The notes under the pieces were generated by a model that saw nothing but the letters and a program-made list of their open reading frames with translations, was not told the origin of the DNA and made no database searches. Shown one piece after another: positions 13,207 to 26,282 of a stretch of 64,000 nt of DNA. A program made the position numbers and the translations under genes. The first letter of the stretch is position 1. The number at the start of each line of letters is the position of its first letter. Origin of the DNA: Cordia subcordata (lineage: Eukaryota > Streptophyta > Magnoliopsida > Boraginales > Cordiaceae); NCBI GenBank assembly GCA_028554755.1, contig JAPTOF010000010.1:446501-510500 (forward strand). Reading direction: 5' to 3'.

Positions 13207-13438
13207 GGGCCTATTTGGATTGGCTTTATTTTAGGGAAAAAAAACCCTATTTTTTCTTAAAATAAATTACATTAAATTTGTAATAACTATTTGATTTGGA
13301 CTTTTAAAAAAGTTGAAACTCTTAAAAAATTATATTACAGCTTTTTTTAGAAGTCAAAATTTTTAACTTTTAAAAAGAATATTTTTTAAAAACTGTTAAA
13401 AAAGTATTTTTAAAAAAAAAGTCAATCTATACGTATCC
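13207..13438. mobile_element. MITE family A, copy 1 (PIF/Harbinger-like)
   Basis: A 232-bp palindromic element. The left end is GGGCCTATTTGGATTGGCTT; the right end read in reverse is GGATACGTATAGATTGACTT. The interior is A/T homopolymers arranged symmetrically. It is flanked by a perfect TTA duplication (13204-13206 and 13439-13441), the target-site type of PIF/Harbinger elements. Six relatives occur in this window. No coding capacity. Confidence 0.7.
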
Positions 13439-13666
13439 TTAATGCCACACACTCAGCACCATGTTTATTTACAATAGGAATTGGATTCCACCAGTAGAGC
13501 AATGAATTCCCTATATACTAATAGTAGTTATGTTTTTGAGTAGGATATTTGGAAGGGTGAGCTATAGTCCCCTAGTATAGCAATCCTGCTTCTAGAGTCC
13601 AATATGGTTATTGTAAGTTATATTTAAGAGGTAATGCCATATCGGATTAGTAACCCAAAGTCCGTA

Positions 13667-13700
13667 AATGAAATGAAATGAAATGAAATCAAATCAAATC
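13667..13700. repeat. (GAAAT)n-type pentanucleotide repeat
   Basis: About seven tandem pentamers, AAATG shifting to AAATC. Confidence 0.9.
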
Positions 13701-15788
13701 AAGTATTTTTATTTTAAACAGAATCAACTGTCAAGATATTAGTACAAAATTGAGACGGTTTTTAGTTATTGAGAATAAAATATGTTTTATTCTTTAAATT
13801 ATGTACTTTGTTCCAATGATGAGGAAGTTTTCTCCCTCAAGTAGTTGAAATTGGACCAAGTGGCCAAACCCATGTGAGCTGTACATGAAGACGTTGCAAC
13901 TTTTGACGCAGCAAAATATCATTCAAATATTGCTCTTTGTTACTGCTAGAGATGCAACCTATACTGAAATGAATAGTACACAATACAAAAATTTTCAAAT
14001 TAAAAGTTAATTATATAAAAAGAAAAAGAAAAAGAAAAAGAAAAGAAAGAAAAAAAGAAATGGAAAAAGGTGAGTAGATATCCAAAGGAGCCAGTTAATG
14101 GAGAGTAATCAATGGCGAGGCAATCGCAAGCTTCCTGGCCCCGGTGGAGTTTCAGTCTTGGAAGTAAAGTGTTTATTAGTCGGCGGTCTGTTACGTGTCA
14201 AACGCAAAGCTTTTGTTCTTTTGTTTTTTTTTTAATTTTTTTGGTTTTCTTATTATTTATTTATTTTTATTTATTTATTTTTGCTTGCTTTTCCCCTTCC
14301 AGTCTCCTTTTGGGGAGTACGGAAATTCACTTTCTGGAATCCCTCTAGAAAGAACTTATATATAATTATCTCTTACTTTTCCAAGTAACCTCCTGCATTA
14401 TTTCACACTAGGCTTAATTAATTATAGATATATTCTGCAGCTTTTCCTTGAATCATTTCCTTTTTTCTTTTAATTATTTGATAACATTGGTAGGTTGAAT
14501 TAAAATTCTCTCATATTAATAGTATTTTTATGTCAATATAAAGGATATTTTAATCATTTATGTAGATGAATTAGAATTATCTCATATCAACGATTTTATC
14601 ATATTAATATGAGAAAAATCTTAACCATCCATATAAGAGTCATATCATCTAACCATTCATGCCAATCAAATTATAAACAAAAGGTAATTTTTTTAGAAAA
14701 GCTTTTTCTTTCTCCCATTACCCACTCTTTTGGAATTTGAACTTAATGAATGGTTAATATTACACTCTATAATAAATAGTTAAAATTTTTCTCTCATGTC
14801 AATATAAGATAATCAATAAAATGAGAGGATCGTTATCTGTGTTAGACTATTAGGTAGCTTTTTATTTATTTTTATTTTCATTTTAACAAAAGAGGCTACG
14901 CCCAGAGTTAAATAACTAATCTAATAGTCAAAACTTCTCTTAGATCATCCCCTAATAAGGCATTGAGAGTGTTCCGAGGTTCCTCAAGATGATGGCAACC
15001 TTATGATATATAAATGAATATTATAATTTGTCAACCAATCAACACATTTATTGACTTTCCCATAAATGTTAGATAGCTTTTTGAATTTACACTTACTAAT
15101 ATTTAGATCGCAAGTTATGATTGAAGTTATAAATTAGATGCAAGATTTAGTGAGACTTGATTTAAGGAGAATAATACTATCTTTATTAATTGAAATTCGA
15201 GATTCCAAAAAAATAATCTCCTTTAACGTTCTAGATGTTGCATCACTACGTGCACAAGTCTCTTTTGGATCATTCTTTTAATTTGTTTGATAATCATGAA
15301 AGTATGCTAAAACTGAAGAGCAAGTATATTTATAATAATATTTATATATGGCACAAAATGAGTAACGTCACTAGCTTAATTTTTAAGTTCATAATATATT
15401 CTTCGTTGTAATCTCATTATTGGGGGTTTAGAAGAGATACAAGAGCTAAAGACTAATTGCGCGAAATGCTTTTATATTAAATCTGAATAAATTATGCATT
15501 TGTCATTTTCAGTTAATATTGAATATTCTCTTAATCTTTTATTGCTTGAGTGAAGTGCACACTAGCTAAGTGGTGAAAATATAAAAAGAATATTGAAGAA
15601 TTTTTAATTAGGTTCCGCTTTTGACACATTAGCTAGCTGCTTTTTTTGACATGAGTCCATTCGCTAATTAAGCGCTCGCTTAGCCACGTAATAGTACCTT
15701 CATGATTGTCACAACTCTAAAATATTTTATATCTTAAGAAAAAAAATCACAAAGTTCCATGAAAGCCGTACCTTCTTAAATTAACCTT

Positions 15789-15790
<2 letters not shown>

Positions 15791-15832
<42 letters not shown>
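15791..15832. repeat. (AT)n microsatellite
   Basis: About 42 bp of AT dinucleotide. Confidence 0.95.
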
Positions 15833-15839
<7 letters not shown>

Positions 15840-17683
15840 GAACATATCAGTGAAGCTCAAGAATTCACAGCGTAAATTTTCTGCACACTTGCCTCTATAT
15901 ATAATTGTATCATTTGTAATCATCTTAATTTGCTTACACCCACTATATATTATAGAAATAGTTCCGGGAGAATGTATATTTTTCTGTGGATTTATTTACA
16001 TCTATGTAGTACATTATATAGATCAAAACACGTACAAAAATAAGTCTGGAAAGAGTGGTAATACAAATTTTTAATCTCAAGTAGTAAAGATAATAGCAAC
16101 TAAGTATTTTAGCTGTCAACCAAATATTCTATGCTATCCATTATGGTCACTCTACTCTGCTCAAAACATCTAGATCTTTTAAAAGAATACAAATCGCAAT
16201 AGTGATTATTGTAAGAGATAAATAAATCTTAGGGTTTTAGGATTGAAATTTAATTGTAAAATTGAAGATATATTATTTTAGAAAAAGAAAAATATAGAGA
16301 ACAAATCGAGGAGGTTCTTCTAATTAATAATATTCACTTTAAACGTATTGATCCACAACAAAAAAATTCTATGACTTAGTGGATAGATACAAGCATATGC
16401 CAAATATAGGAATCAACATCGCATAACAATGATTACAAGGATTTATTTGGCATAACAAAAATGGCTTAAAAAAGATATGAACACAACCACTATTTTATCC
16501 TAGATATTTAAGTAGATATCTTTCACTTTTAATCCCTTGTGAGGAAGTGATACGTAATCCATGACCTAAGCAACTTAGATAATGACAGACATAATTTGCA
16601 TCTCATATGTGATGATCGGATAAATATTATCTGATTCTTAATTGATTTAGAGTACATGTTAAGTTGTGTGTGTGTGTCTTTTTCTTTTTCGATTTCGAGT
16701 TGGGAATTCACAAGTCACATTGGATTTGAAGCTAGTTCTATCAAGTCGGAAGTGATGAAGGAAAACGCTCTCGGCAAGTGGACTTCCCGAGATTCGAACT
16801 TGTATATTTTTATAAGAGAACGGTAGTATTCTCTTTATAGGAGAGCAGTTAAATTGGATTTTTGTACTTTAAAAGTAAAATATTTAGATTTGCATTTGTT
16901 GTAGTTAATTGGTCCCTAGATATATATAAATGGATAGATAGAGCCAATATATGATTGGGTGAAGCACATACATGATGGATGGTGTGTGCTATAATTAGTG
17001 GTTGGGTTCCCCTAATTCTTTTACAAGATGCAAACCTTTTCATGGTAGGGCATTTGATACTTTGTATAAAAGTATCACATGAAACACTCGATGGATAGGC
17101 ATTTGATACTGCGATATATATAAAATAAAATATATAGTATACATATCATATGTACTAGTACTCATCCATTAAAAAATACCTAAAGGAAACTACTAAATGA
17201 CAATACATATAGAACTTGTAACTATATTAGGACGACAACACACAGCCAAGGAAACAAAGATGTACCACAAAGAGGAGGCACGTTATGAAGTATGCAAAGT
17301 CTTCAACATTCCAAAAATGAGTAGCTATAAAGCAATATTTTTGTCTAACACAAGGTTATTTATTAATATGCAATTTATTAAATCGACGAGGATGTTTCGC
17401 GTCTTACACTAATACTAGCACATAAAAGAGTTCATTCATGAGATGAAATCTAAAAGAAACTATTAATGTTGTGTTTATTATATGCTTATTTAAAATCTTA
17501 AAGAATTATATATTATATGATTTATTTCAGGATAATATTGAAAAATAGCTTAGTTCACCAATAGAGTAAATAAAGATTTGAGGGCCATTTAATGAGCACA
17601 TCATCAAATCACGTGCCTCTTTGCCATGTTCTTGCATTATCCAAATCTTTGTGCTATCCCTTGATCTCTACCTACTTAATCAC

Positions 17684-17688
<5 letters not shown>

Positions 17689-17731
<43 letters not shown>
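17689..17731. repeat. (AT)n microsatellite
   Basis: About 43 bp of AT dinucleotide. Confidence 0.95.
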
Positions 17732-17732
<1 letters not shown>

Positions 17733-20700
17733 TCAATAAATGAGGTTTTCTACATATTTGAATGTCTTTGTTTGAAATATTCACTCGATATCAACCTGAT
17801 CATATCAATCAATTTCATATTATGTTGCAATTAGCTATTCACTTTTTTCCTCATGATCTCCACTTGTTGTCAAGATTCACATCTCTTTCTCTCCATCTTT
17901 ATATGACTTCCATTGTGTTGCGACGAACTTGGTTTTTACCATTTTACTTCTCAAAATATATTTTATGATGATGCATTAGCCTGACGACATATATGATTGC
18001 CCCTAATAATATAATTTCCTCTTCGGATATGTCTTATGATAAATTAAAGTCTACTTTCCTCGAATAAGAACCTTCATATATTATTAAGTAATAAGAGTGA
18101 TAAATACACGCTGTTGGAGATTACATGTCTCCCAATTTTTATCTTTTAATTTTAAATATTTTAAAAAGAGTAATATTATACAACATGATGCAGCATACAA
18201 CCTAAAATGTAGATTCTTCATTTGGTCTAAAAATGAGATTTAAGCTGTTGAATTATAGAACTTTTATGGTACTGCTAGATAAAATCTGATGGTCTTTTGG
18301 TTTTTCATTTTAGGAATTGATAGGGATGGCTACATGGCATGGTGTGCTTTTATCCCTATTGTGTACTTGTTAATAAAACTCTTGCCTTTACTTCTACTAT
18401 ATACCTAGTAACGAAGTAAATTTCTGTTATCATCCCCAACACTATTGGAAGAAAGAATCCTGCCCCGTCCGTATGGAGTTTCGATTGACAAAGCCCATAG
18501 TATTAAAAATATTTTAAAATATACTAATACATAAGAACATACTAAATGTTAGTTGACTTTTAATATTAAACCAAAGAGATCTCTAATGATATAAAGTTTA
18601 TTTTAAAAAATATAAAATATATTAAAAATATAAACGAACTATATAATATTTATATTATAAATTATATAAGGACATAATAAAAGTAAAAAAATATATTACA
18701 TATATAGCAGGTTTTGGGCATTGCAAGGTGGATAAATTCCTACACTACCTCGCCTTCTGCACCAGGATAGTGGAAGAAAACCCCAACCCTATTCCTATTG
18801 CACTCCTACTGAGTGAAGCCGAGTAGGGTACTATTACCATTCCTATGAATTGAGCTTGTTCATGTCGATAAAATGATTTGAATCACTTATTGTAATAAAA
18901 ATGGACATTACACCCCTTTTCTTCAATGTTGAATAGACGAACTATGTTTTATGTGTTTTGAGAGTAATATTAGACATTTTAAAACTATAAAGAGTGATTT
19001 TAGAGGTTGGGGGGGGGGGGCAGGGGGGAAGAAGAAATATAATCTCTAAGATGATGTAAAAGCAATTTTTTAAAAAGTCTTTTTCAAAAAATTCTAACAT
19101 GGAACTTCTGATTTTTAACTTTTTTAGTTTCACATAAAATTCTTTGAAAAATAGTCCAAATAAGTTAATTTTAGATTTTAAATTCACAAAAGACATTTTT
19201 GACTAAAAAATTTTTAATTAATACTAAAAGGGATCGGAGGACATGCACTGCAAAGTAGAGGATAGACGATTTTGTCAAAACTTATTAGGCTATTAATCCT
19301 TTATATTACGCTCAGTCTAGCATAACCCCAGACACTGAGAAAGCCATACGTACATACATATACATATACATATATATATCGATGAAAACCCTTTTCTAAT
19401 ATATATGTATTTACCACAAAAATTAAGATCTTGTGCATTTCGTTGTTTATTTATTTTCCATTCTTTATCTTGGGAGAATATGTTCATAAATAGACCTCTA
19501 TCTCTCACTTATAACTAAAACATAATCAGCAAGAATAACCTACAGGATAGAATATTAGTGAATTCATGTAACTACAGAACTACAGAGGCACCAAATTAAA
19601 ATGCATATATATGTATGTATGTATGCATATAGTGTGTGTGTGTGTGTAAAAATTCAGTACGACAAATTAAATGGAGCTAGGTGGCTTTGGATGTTGATGT
19701 TGCATGATGTGATCGTAGCTAGCAATTACGAAAATGAAAATATAATACTTTCCCAGTTCTAGTTATTGTTGATTCAAGCTCGCCACCCCTTTGATCCAAC
19801 CATCAAAATGATGTGACAATACATCAGCTATGGTAATAGTAGGGATTAATGAAAATTAAACCTCAAATTCCGCTGCATTTAATTAATTAGTGATCGTATG
19901 GAGTAGTTAATACTCTTTAAGTGCAAAATACACAATGTGGTACAATTGCCTAGAGACAACTCGGTCATTAATTAGATACTGCGGCGTAATATAATTTTTC
20001 CTGAAGATTAATGATATTACGTACTAGTAGATGCACAAAAAGACAGCTGATGATGAGAAACAAAATGAAGATTAATTAATCACTCCAAGACAAGAAAAAA
20101 GAAAAAAAGATTTTCATGTAGCATCGAAAAAGCAAATTAAAAAGAGAATAGATTTTGCTTAATTAGGAATATATATAAAACAAATTAGTTTGAGTTGCGC
20201 ATGCATAATATAAGTTGGTTTTAAGTACCATTTATTTCGAAAATCAAGGGGAAAAGCTATTGAGGGATAAAAAGGTTGGATGTACGTAATTTAGTTGTTT
20301 CCTTAGTAAAAACCTCAATTTTTTTATAAGGGAGATGAAAGAATAGATTAATCATATAAGTTGACGTAGGTTAATCACCACTTTATCGGTTATTATAAAA
20401 AAACTTGATGATGCGCTTGCTTCACCAAAACAATTTACATTGTCGAAGTCCTACAAAGAAAACAAATGACCAGACTTTTCTTGAGATAGACTCAGATCTC
20501 AAATTTTTCTTGTAGAACTTTGGTGATCTGAATAGTACTAGTGAAACAAGTGCATCCTTAAAATCTCAAAACCATCTGCCCTCCGATACCACTGCACCGT
20601 CACACCCTCTTACGCCCCACTCATCCCCATCCCAACCCCTCCCACACCCACAAGGGGAAAGGGGAGGAAAAGCCCAGGAGCAAGCACCAATTTAATATGA

Positions 20701-21120
20701 GTTGTTGTGGAAATTTTTTTAAGGGAGTGACGTGGAAATTTAGAAAACAAAAGAGAACAATTGAAAGTCAAGAATTCCATGGCAACTTGTTTGGGAAGGA
20801 AGCTATTCTTTTTAATCTCGCACGCTCACACGGAGAGAAGGGAGCAAAGTCAAAGTGTCAACCTTCAAAGCCCCCTTTCTGGTCCCTTAGCTAACTACAT
20901 AATATTGCCCCCCCAAAAAAAAAAAAAAAGGTTAAGTGTTTCCTTTCTAATTTAATTTAATTACTATATATTAAATATTAAATTTAATATCAATGCGAAC
21001 AAACCCAAGTCCCCATTGCGGCTTGTACTGCTCCTGCTTCCTCCCTCACATGCCACCTTCTTCTTTTTTTTTTTTTTTTTTTCCCACTCCATTTTCAAAC
21101 CATCTCTCTATCCCCATCTC

Positions 21121-21127
21121 TATATAA
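21121..21127 (+). promoter_or_regulatory. TATA box of the MYB gene
   Basis: TATATAA lies 165 bp upstream of the MYB start codon, just after a T22 tract and within pyrimidine-rich sequence. Transcription would start near 21150. The resulting ~140-nt leader is CT-rich (a long (TC)n stretch at about 21152-21222) and has no upstream ATG, so 21292 is the first ATG met by scanning. Confidence 0.65.
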
Positions 21128-21291
21128 CCCAACCTTCTCTATCCTCTTGTATTAATCCAATCTCTCCCTTTCTCTCTGTACATCTCTCTCCTATCTCTCT
21201 CTCTCTATTTCATCCCCGTCTCTCTACAAAAGAATCCATACATACCAATCCATCAACACCCTTCTTTTTTTCTTCTCGGTGTCAATTAGTC

Positions 21292-22890
21292 ATGGATCAT
21301 GTTAAAGGTGGGAGAGGCAGTTGCAACAGCCAAAGTGAAGAAGACATGGACCTCCGGCGAGGTCCGTGGACCGTCGAGGAAGACTTCACCCTGATCAACT
21401 ACATCGCTCATCATGGCGAAGGCCGTTGGAATTCTCTTGCTCGTAGCGCTGGTAATTAATTCGATGAATACTTTTCAGATTTGATATTTTAGATAATCAT
21501 ATAACAAATATAGCAGAATTTTAGTTTAACTTTTGCTTCTTTTTAAGATCAATTTTCATGGTTAAAATGGTTGGTTAATTTCAGTCCAATCGAAATTACC
21601 TATATCTATAATCATGTATATAATTAGAATGTAGATTCCATGATTTCATGTTATAAGTTCTCTTGTAATTGATTTATGTTTTTTGGGGGGGCCGTACAAC
21701 ATAATCTTGAAAAGCAAAGAATTCATCCAATAAAGTTAAAGTGATCATGGAGGGGTAAAGTCATACGAAATGCCCCAAAAAAGTGCGCAGAAAATGTGGT
21801 CCTCTTATTCTTAGTACCTTTTTTTTTCCTTTTTTTTTTTTCTGGCAAAAGTTTTTATGCATGAACTTTACCAATTATAATTTCTTTTTTTTTCATACAA
21901 TCATCATCATTCTGATTATAGTGAAAATTCAATGGCACAGGATTGAAGCGAACTGGAAAGAGCTGCAGATTGAGGTGGCTAAACTATCTACGCCCCGATG
22001 TTCGACGTGGGAATATCTCTCTTGAAGAACAACTCCTGATTCTTGAACTCCATTCTCGATGGGGCAATAGGTATGTATATGCATCAACACATATATAAGT
22101 CCTTGTCCGTCACTCAATTATTTCATTTTTCGTGCACCAGACTGTCCTTTTTATGTTATTTGTATATCTTTTATATATGTAATGTAAATATAGTTGCTAA
22201 TAATACGTATCTTTCAAATGTCATAGGTGGTCAAAGATCGCACAACATTTGCCTGGTAGAACCGATAATGAGATCAAGAACTATTGGAGAACCCGTGTCC
22301 AGAAGCATGCCAAGCAGCTCAAATGTGACGTGAACAGCAAGCAATTCAAGGACACCATGCGTTATCTTTGGATGCCAAGATTGATCGAGAGGATTCAGGC
22401 TGCCGCGGCGTCAGCTGGCGGCTCTTCCTCCACTGCCACCGCCACCACCACCACCGCAAACTACCAACTTGATCACAACCTGAACTGCAACATGGATAAT
22501 ATTGCTGGTGGTTCAGGCCAAGTGATGTCTAACATGGCTACCAGCTACTGCAATGTCCAAATGAATCCGACACCGGAGAATTCGAGCACGGCAGCATCAT
22601 CGGACTCGTTGGGAGCACAAGTTTCACCGGTTTCAGAGCTCACTGATTGTTACAACTACCCACTTAATAATCAGGGCAATCATCAAGATAATTTTCTGGC
22701 TAATCAGTTGCCGTATGGAGATTCATTAACAAGCCCTACTATATATTTTGGCCAAGGGTTAGACTTTCAAGCTATGGAGCAACACAACCAATGGACGACG
22801 TTGGACGGTGGCGACCACGTCGTCTCCGACAACCTGTGGACTGTTGAGGACATGTTCTTCTTGCAGCAGCAATTCAACGACAATATTTGA
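21292..22890 (+). CDS. R2R3-MYB transcription factor, subgroup 20 type
   Basis: Nuclear DNA-binding regulator. Three exons, 21292-21451, 21941-22070 and 22227-22890, join in frame at GT-AG sites to give 317 residues. The R2 repeat (about residues 22-72) has Trp26, Trp46 and Trp66. R3 (about 75-124) has Ile79, Trp98 and Trp117 and the [14 protein letters not shown] recognition helix. Intron positions, in the [10 protein letters not shown] and WGNR|WSK codons, are the standard ones for R2R3-MYBs. After the domain comes [20 protein letters not shown] (about 134-153), carrying the WxPRL motif of subgroup 20 (Arabidopsis MYB2, 62, 78, 108, 112, 116), whose members act in drought, jasmonate, senescence and phosphate responses. 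The C-terminus is Ser/Thr/Asn/Gln-rich with a short ACC-repeat-encoded tract, and ends in an acidic-hydrophobic segment ([12 protein letters not shown]) that may activate transcription. The ATG at 21292 follows the TATA box; the open frame upstream of it is leader. The sequence looks closest to MYB108/78/112/2 rather than MYB62, but the exact orthologue is uncertain. Confidence 0.95.
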
Positions 22891-23180
22891 AGAATAAAAA
22901 GTGCAAATAAATGGAAAATATATTTATATATCAACTAGAGAAAAAAGAAAGATGGGTAATGCATATATAGATAGTTATTATCCAAGTCATCAAATTAACG
23001 ATCAGAGATACATATAGTTAGAACACATGCATAGGAAAATTTGTGGAGAAGGAGAAGTCTTCTTGTAATTTTGGTATTTGTATTCTGTTTGCTCTTTCTT
23101 TTCTTTTTTTCTTTTTTTTTTAATTTCTTTTTCTTTTCCTTTTCTTTTGGAGTTGGGGTCAGATGTAATAATTTGTAACT
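22891..23180 (+). other. probable 3' UTR of the MYB gene
   Basis: After the TGA there are near-canonical poly(A) signals (AATAAA at about 22893 and 22906), then T-rich sequence at 23090-23140. The exact cleavage site cannot be read from the sequence. Confidence 0.4.
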
Positions 23181-24175
23181 TGAGGTCTTTTAATATCATT
23201 CTTTAAATTGACTACAATTTGTTACAGAGTTATTTCTCCTATTATTATTATTATTATTACTATAATAATAATATAAATAACAAATTATTTCCTGAAAAGC
23301 ACTTCTATTTTATGTAGAAATATTAACTTTCGAGATAGATGATTTTGCTTAGAGGAAATATTGTGGTTCAAGTTAATTAAATACAATGGTTAACAAGACT
23401 GCTTTTTTTTTTTTTTTTTGGGTGGGAAAAATAAGTTTCTTGACAGGCTAAAATTGAGACATAAATTAATTAACTCTCTTGTTAATAATTTAATTAATTG
23501 CTCCGCCAGGTCAATCGAGTAAACTGATGGTAACTAAGGCTATCATTTAAATTTTTACTCAGTGATCAAAAAGGATGATTGCATTATGGAAGCTTGTATT
23601 TAGGTAATTATTATAATGTTGTAGACGTGTATAATTGGTTCCACTAGCTTTACATATAAGTCTTTGTTGCTTGTTATTTTAATCTTCTTCTCAAGTGAGT
23701 GATGGAATTTCTGCAAACATAGTCTATGGGGCCTGAACCAGATAAAAAGACCCTTGTCTTTGGTCTAGATTAAGGAGGAAAAGAATTAAATATTAAAAGA
23801 ATAAAAAAAAAGCGGCCCAACAATGATTTTGGGACGTGGCATATTCTGAATTATATATGGTGCCTGATATTTTAGTATTAATTAATTAATTAAATTAATT
23901 AATCAACTAAGAAACCTTATTGTTGTGAGAAAAGTCATCCATTACGGTGATATTATTATTATCATCTCTACATGTTGTAAGAATGCCACGTGAGTGGGTT
24001 CCGAGGTCACGCATGAAGTATATAATGAATCAAATTTTATCCTTTTTATGAGTTCGTTCCACTGATTATTCTCTCTCCATTTTTGGTTCTTTTGTTTTTG
24101 TTCGCTATCGTACGGGCAAATGAATCTTGATCCCATTGAGCTAGACAAAAAAATCTGTCTTTCACCAACCAGTGG

Positions 24176-24215
<40 letters not shown>

Positions 24216-25795
24216 CATAATTAAAACAATTTGAGTACTCTTATTATTAATTAGTTTGTTGCTATATCAATTTTAATTATTTGTTCTAAAACAGTCATAA
24301 AATGAACACATATGACTTACAGAATTAATATAAAACGAGATAATGAACATTACAAAAGACTAGGGGATAGGCAGGGGTAGAACCGCACTGCAGGTTGTGG
24401 CAGTTTTCTGAAAACTACGCTGCTACCAGAAAACCGCGGCCATTATATAATTTTTTTTTGCGGTGGAAGCTTCACTGATGAACAAAGATAATAAACACTT
24501 GCACTAGATAAATGACAATCAATCTAAATACTATAAATTTTTATATTTCCTAGTTACGTCATTAAAAAGATAAGCTGTTTGATAATACTCAACACAATTA
24601 TACTAGAAATACACCACTTTAATTTCGTTCGACTTGTATGTGGTGAGAAAAAAAGATTATTTAGATGTTTCCGGATGTGTGTACTTGGTTGATATAGAAA
24701 ACAAAATAAAATAAATATTTTAATGCTTGGAGTATATATAAACTTAATCGCTAAAAAAACTCTAAACCTACTTCTTTTTATTTTTAGTGGTTAGATTTAC
24801 ACTTAGCCCGCACCTAACTCTCCCGAAAATGCATAAAATGGATTTAATCGTCATATTAACATAATATGACGATTATTTAATGCTTGTAGTGTAAACTTAA
24901 TTGCTAAAAACTCTAGGCTTCTTTTTTTTTTTTTAAATATATTTTTAGATTTGCAATTAGCGTGCACCTAACTCTCCCCGATAATGCACAGAATTACACG
25001 ATATAAAAATAAACAAGTAAACATGATGATCATTTGTAAACTTTCTTTTAATATAATAATAATGCAATATACAATGAATGGAGCTTGTATCATTTTCTTT
25101 CTTTGAGATAGAGGATGGCAATGGACGTAAGGATGAGGATATACAAAGGGGTGTTCACACAAGGGAGTAAATGAAAACGTGATTGAATTGTGGAGGCATC
25201 AACATGAAGATACACATACGTATACATATACATATATAAATAAAATAATTTGTATATAAAATATTATTTTATTTATACATATGTGTTTATACATGATTTG
25301 CATATATATATATATATATGTATGTATGTGGAGAGAGGAGCGTCGCCTAGAGAGAGAATGGAAGAAAATGTGGGGTGGCGGCTGGGAATCTTTGTAGGCC
25401 GCGTGCCTTATAGAGAAGCCACCAAAAAGTGGTCCTGAATTATAAAAGGTGTTAAGGTGCTTCCACGTGTAAAATTCTTTAATTGGACTAGACTTGGAAT
25501 TTTATTAGACTCACGAAGCACCAGAAAGTCCGCACAACCTTTGAAAACAAAGCCTTCACTGCTTTTTACTTATTTTCATTTTGAATTCTTGGTCGCCCAT
25601 TTCCTTATTATATTAATATTTGCGGGTTCAAAAATTAAATTTAATGAGAACTTTTTCTTATAGGTTAATTTTCGAGGGACTGTTTTAACTATACTCTTAC
25701 TTTGAGCCCCCTCAATGAAAAAGACTTAGGACGCTAAAGGCGAGTTTTAAAGGTTTCGAACTCTATAAGAAGTTAAGTGCATTTAAGCCCTTAAT
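23180..25795. other. intergenic with microsatellite and tandem duplication
   Basis: No gene found. It holds (ATT)n near 23240-23270, (AT)n at 24178-24210, and a two-copy duplication at 24721-24990. Confidence 0.55.
24721..24990. repeat. two ~115-bp direct repeats
   Basis: Copies at about 24721-24839 and 24880-24990 share AATGCTTG-AGT, AAACTTAAT-GCTAAAAA and GCACCTAACTCTCCC in the same order. They differ by small indels, so this is an old local duplication. Confidence 0.8.
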
Positions 25796-26280
25796 AAAGT
25801 GAGTAAAGAGAATTTCATACTCGATATCATTAATGTATATGGAATTCTGCGGAAAGTCATATTCAATGAAAGTTGTATGTACGGCTTGAACGAAAATCTT
25901 TTTTATCTTTCAAGAACCACCCTACAATATGAGGTGAAAATGTCAAAATTGATAATCTAGCAAATGACTTAGATAATGAGTCAAAAAGAATCAAGGAAAA
26001 TCTGCAATTGTGTTCAAAGAATGAGTCAAAGCATATCAAGAAATTTCAGCAGTAGTTTTTGGATTGATTTGTTTTGATTTTTGAATATTAGTTTGAATTT
26101 GTAATTTCAAAATTCTTCATGTTGTTGTACGTGTATTTAAGGCACTGTCCATAATAGAAAAGAGGGTATCTAATTGCTCCCAGTCCTTTAAAATAAGTGA
26201 TTTTAGCCCTTATTGAAAGAAAACTGATTCTTGAATCTCTTTCATGCTCATGTCACGTTGATGTATTGAAAAAAAAGAAG
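25796..26280 (+). other. interrupted plastid insertion, rps12 3' end to rps7 start
   Basis: The segment 25796-25949 resembles the end of the plastid rps12 intron (CATACTCGAT, TTCTGCGGAAAGTC, GTATGTACGGCTTG) plus the terminal rps12 exon (CCACCCTACAATATG). About 240 bp later, at 26189-26280, the plastid sequence resumes with the rps12 stop, the rps12-rps7 spacer (AATAAGTGATTTTAGCCCTT) and the rps7 start (ATGTCACGT). The two parts are contiguous in plastid genomes, so 25950-26188 is a later insertion. Sequence divergence is greater than in the rps14 copy, suggesting an older transfer. Confidence 0.75.
25950..26188. other. ~240-bp sequence interrupting the plastid insertion
   Basis: AT-rich sequence with no plastid resemblance sits exactly between two segments that are adjacent in plastid genomes. 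It shows internal near-repeats (AATGAGTCAAA at about 25976 and 26018, each followed by an ATCAAG-like phrase). I cannot assign a transposon class, and no clear target duplication is visible. Confidence 0.5.
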
Positions 26281-26282
26281 AA
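26252..26282 (+). pseudogene. rps7: start of plastid rps7, degraded
   Basis: ATGTCACGTTGATG corresponds to the plastid rps7 start, but the third codon has become TGA. The sequence then dissolves into a (GAA)n run. Not translatable. Confidence 0.6.

Larger units (their letters stand above)
7335..20690. other. long gene-free stretch
   Basis: No supported gene lies in these 13 kb. They contain (AT)n arrays, two TTA-flanked MITE-like elements (12098-12228 and 13207-13438), a short pentanucleotide run and a polypurine block near 14017-14070. Open frames of 60-127 codons follow simple repeats or have no recognisable domain. A 27-bp phrase (ATACATGCATTTGA-CAATTTGGAC) is tandemly duplicated at about 8170-8222. 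Confidence 0.6.

Noticed and set aside
21016..21291. 92 extra N-terminal residues upstream of the MYB start
   Set aside because: The frame runs through a poly-T and CT-rich leader and over the TATA box. MYB homology begins after 21292, which is the first ATG of the predicted transcript.
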